Assembly (NCBI GenBank): GCA_018377375.1
Contig: JAGZZN010000029.1
Span: 1-23,840, forward strand
Direction: 5' to 3'
From: Streptococcus parasanguinis
GTDB lineage: Bacteria; Bacillota; Bacilli; Lactobacillales; Streptococcaceae
Length of the DNA stretch: 23,840 nucleotides
This document shows, in pieces, positions 22,397-23,840 of the stretch; positions within the stretch are counted from its first letter, which is position 1, and every line of letters starts with the position of its first letter. The position numbers were made by a program, and so were the translations under genes. The notes under the pieces were generated by a model. That model was not told the DNA's origin. It was given only the letters and a program-made list of their open reading frames with translations, and made no database searches.

Positions 22397-22444
22397 AAAT
22401 TGTGTATAAGGGAATTTATTACAATATCTTGAATAACATTATAT
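22397..22444 (+). promoter_or_regulatory. Rgg-box promoter of shp
   Basis: The 25-nt box (22397-22421) begins AAATTGTGTA, then TAAGGGAATTT and ATTA. The -10 TTATAT is at 22439-22444, the same 17-base gap from the box as in the precursor promoter, and again without a consensus -35. The box also lies 15 bases upstream of the divergent rgg start. Confidence 0.85.
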
Positions 22445-22474
22445 CATAGGAGAAAAAGAAAAGAGGTTGCTATT

Positions 22475-22546
22475 ATGAATAAAAAATTATTTTTTTACTT
22501 ATCTTTAGTAATATTTGGAGGAATCATAGTTATAGGAGTTGGATAA
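22475..22546 (+). CDS. shp: Short hydrophobic pheromone precursor (SHP)
   Basis: A 23-residue peptide with start MNKKLFFYLSLVIF and C-terminus GGIIVIGVG. Basic N-terminus, hydrophobic core and the C-terminal pattern G-I-I-V-I-x-V-G match SHP pheromones such as the one of S. thermophilus that ends EGIIVIVVG. SHPs are exported, trimmed by Eep, re-imported by the oligopeptide permease (Ami/Opp) and bound by Rgg. AGAGG lies 8 bases upstream. The acidic residue usually found at the start of the mature pheromone is missing here (FGGII instead of F-E/D-GII). Confidence 0.9.
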   Translation: MNKKLFFYLSLVIFGGIIVIGVG

Positions 22547-22560
22547 TTTCACTCTCTTAT

Positions 22561-22745
22561 AAAAAGAGGCTGGGACAAAAGTCCTAGCCTCTCAATTGTC
22601 TTTGGATTGTCGAGCAAGACGCAGTGGTTGAGTAGGCTCTACTACGCTGATTTCATTAGCTTTTACAAACCTACTCAACTGTGCGGAGGTGGGATGACAA
22701 AATCAAATTCTAACGAATTACCGATTTCTGGCCCACTCTCTTTTT
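22561..22745 (+). repeat. Dispersed streptococcal intergenic repeat, copy 2
   Basis: It begins with the hairpin GAGGCTGGGAC-AAAA-GTCCTAGCCTC (22566-22591), 20 bases after the shp stop, which can terminate shp. 22648-22745 matches 1-98 at about 93% in the same orientation. The right part again has paired arms (AAATCAAATTC / GAATTACCGATTT). I see no gene in it. Confidence 0.85.
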
Positions 22746-22839
22746 ATAGTGTTTGACGTGCAAATAAATTAACCTAACGAAAACTATCTTTTTAAAATCA
22801 ATTATTTTAAAGGTCTTTTTTATATCATTCGTAAAGTCA

Positions 22840-22863
22840 GGTAGTGTAAAATAAGTTGTGCAA
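22840..22863 (+). repeat. IS-end-like repeat, copy a
   Basis: GGTAGTGTAAAATAAGTTGTGCAA matches 23451-23474 at 22 of 24 positions, in the same orientation. The sequence resembles terminal repeats of IS256-family elements; no transposase is present. Other parts of 22746-22960 show nothing I can name. Confidence 0.5.
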
Positions 22864-22960
22864 CAGTCATACAAGTTATGAGATGAACGATTAAATACTA
22901 ATTTAATACATACAACTATTGTATTGAATATCTTTATTGTTACAGAGGTGAAATAGGGAT

Positions 22961-23069
22961 TCACTACACGTCAATAGATGTGAAAACCCTTGATTTTAAG
23001 CGATTCCTGAAATTCTAAATTTCACTACATTGCAATATAAATCAACCGAATCACTACCTTTTTCACTAC
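22961..23069 (+). repeat. Four direct TCACTAC repeats, possible attachment-site region
   Basis: TCACTAC occurs at 22961-22967, 23022-23028, 23051-23057 and 23063-23069, the last two 12 bases apart. No gene overlaps. Clustered short direct repeats near an island edge suggest integrase arm sites, or less likely iterons, but no integrase or Rep gene is visible. Confidence 0.4.
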
Positions 23070-23108
23070 CTTTTTTGAAATAAGAATAATGATTCGGATA
23101 TGTAAAAG

Positions 23109-23141
23109 AAGAGGAGCTTTATTGTGAAGCTCCTCTTTTTT
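23109..23141 (+). terminator. Orphan rho-independent terminator
   Basis: AAGAGGAGCTT (23109-23119) and AAGCTCCTCTT (23127-23137) form a perfect 11-bp stem with a 7-base loop and a T run. There is no intact plus-strand gene before it, so it may be left from a lost gene. Between here and 23450 I find no gene. Confidence 0.8.
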
Positions 23142-23450
23142 ATTTGTTCTTTTACTTACAAATCGTAAGACCTGGTTTGACACGGTTTGATTTCAAGTAA
23201 TTTATAAATAGCTTTAGATCAGATTTCAGAAGACTTGGACTGCTTTTTCATTTGATAAATTGTAAAATATAGTGCAACAAAAATCTCATAATTAGGAAAT
23301 TAAATCTTTAGTAGTTAAATATAATTAAACTGTGTAAGAATGAATATGAAGATTAATAGAACAATTTTTCATGTGTAATACATACAAAATAATTTGACAC
23401 CTCTATAATCTATAAATTTGTTTTATTTCTAATATCAAACCAAATTTTAG

Positions 23451-23519
23451 GGTAGTGTACAATAAGTTGTGTAAACACAAAAAGGAATAAATCCGTTATA
23501 GTAGAGTTGCGAAACATTA
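23451..23519 (+). mobile_element. Probable IS left-end fragment
   Basis: It starts with the 24-nt repeat shared with 22840-22863 (GGTAGTGTACAATAAGTTGTGTAA) and continues with AAAGGAATAAATCCGTTATAGTAGAG, which looks like the promoter region inside an IS left end. It stops abruptly at the end of the short ORF at 23520-23651. No transposase codons remain. The IS family (IS256-like) is inferred. Confidence 0.4.
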
Positions 23520-23651
23520 CTAGAAAGAGATTTCTTCCTTAACTATTTCTACATCAACATGGTCATTAGTCAATGCCTCTAATAAAGTAGTTGTTGAACC
23601 AGTATTTCTAAATAAAACATCACAAACTACATTTTTTAAATATCTTTTCAT
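23520..23651 (-). pseudogene. Probable truncated chorismate-lyase-like (DUF98/UbiC-type) gene
   Basis: A 43-residue frame begins MKRYLKNVVCDVLFRNTGSTTTLLEALTNDHVDVEIV and ends EEISF-stop at the border of the IS-end-like sequence. The R-N-T-G-S-T-T-x-L-L-E-A-L segment resembles the start of chorismate lyase-like proteins, which are about 150-180 residues, so most of the domain would be missing. GGGGAGG precedes the ATG. The ArsR-type gene lies 52 bases upstream on the same strand. An intact small protein is possible but less likely. Confidence 0.5.
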
Positions 23652-23703
23652 ATACCTCCCCGTTAACACAAGAAAACTACTGGTCTAGTTGAAATGCATT
23701 TGA

Positions 23704-23840
23704 TTATTTGTCTAAAGAATTAAGAAAGCCAGGTAAGAAAGTATCAAATGTCTCATGATTTAACTTTACAAATTTATTCTGACCTACTTTTCTTGTTGTA
23801 GTAAGACCAGCTTCTCGCAAAGTTTTAAAATGATACGAAG
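23704..23840 (-). CDS. ArsR/SmtB-type transcriptional regulator, 3' part only
   Basis: The last 45 codons of a gene that enters from the right edge. SYHFKTLREAGLTTTRKVGQNKFVKLN is the recognition helix and wing of an ArsR-family winged helix. The C-terminus FLPGFLNSLDK-stop is typical of small dimeric members. The N-terminal half and any metal site are outside the window, so the ligand cannot be judged. It probably regulates its own operon, which includes the short downstream ORF. Confidence 0.75.
   Translation of the reverse strand, partial: SYHFKTLREAGLTTTRKVGQNKFVKLNHETFDTFLPGFLNSLDK

Noticed and set aside
22710..22964. 84-codon minus-strand frame in the right intergenic region
   Set aside because: It has no ribosome site, overlaps the dispersed repeat and an IS-end-like repeat, and has low-complexity AT-rich translation.
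22840..23474. Intact insertion sequence or MITE between the two IS-end-like repeats
   Set aside because: The two repeats are in direct, not inverted, orientation and no transposase frame lies between them.
1..23840. tRNA or rRNA genes
   Set aside because: Reading both strands I found no cloverleaf with a GGTTCRA-type T loop and no rRNA-like stretch in the gene-free regions.

Overview
The window looks like the chromosome of an oral streptococcus of the mitis/sanguinis type. The rpoY-rnjA and tsaB-rimI-tsaD blocks, the start of a streptococcal ybaB, the Rgg/SHP quorum-sensing pair and the 'GAGGCTGGGAC' intergenic repeats all fit that. I cannot fix the species from sequence alone.

Layout. 1-98 is a dispersed repeat. 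121-2072 (minus) holds rpoY-rnjA (RNA polymerase epsilon and RNase J1). 2365-4482 (plus) is tsaB-rimI-tsaD (tRNA t6A synthesis and ribosomal protein acetylation). 4621-6747 holds three AT-rich membrane-anchored proteins of unknown function. 6858-7866 is azlCD (branched-chain amino acid export), followed by a lipoprotein. 8667-9839 (minus) is a HI0933-type flavoprotein.

9974-15777 is a lactate racemase locus: larA-larB-larC-larD on the minus strand, and divergently a Crp/Fnr regulator (larR-like) and larE. LarB, LarC and LarE build the nickel-pincer cofactor of LarA, LarD is a lactate/glycerol-type channel, and LarC carries a long His-rich tandem repeat. A DUF924 gene closes this block.

From 16468 the sequence looks accessory. 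ybaB is cut off after about six native codons, next to two TGGACAGT repeats that resemble integrase arm sites. Then comes a HicA-HicB-SecB-like operon, best read as a toxin-antitoxin-chaperone (TAC) module, lying between two near-identical 24-nt direct repeats.

18330-22546 is a quorum-sensing-controlled RiPP cluster: divergent rgg and shp, a 35-residue precursor ending in CGPSHSCGGGR, a SPASM radical-SAM enzyme and an ABC exporter. It matches the streptosactin (GGG-type) family. The shp and precursor promoters share a 25-nt box (23/25 identical) at identical distance from their -10 elements.

22561-23840 is decayed intergenic DNA: a second copy of the dispersed repeat, four TCACTAC repeats, two IS-end-like repeats, an orphan terminator, a short ORF that looks like a truncated chorismate-lyase-like gene, and the 3' part of an ArsR-type regulator running off the window.

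The observations most worth following are the TAC module, the RiPP locus with its twin Rgg boxes, the ybaB junction, the LarC histidine repeat, the LarR site at larA, and the altered second NPA motif of the channel.
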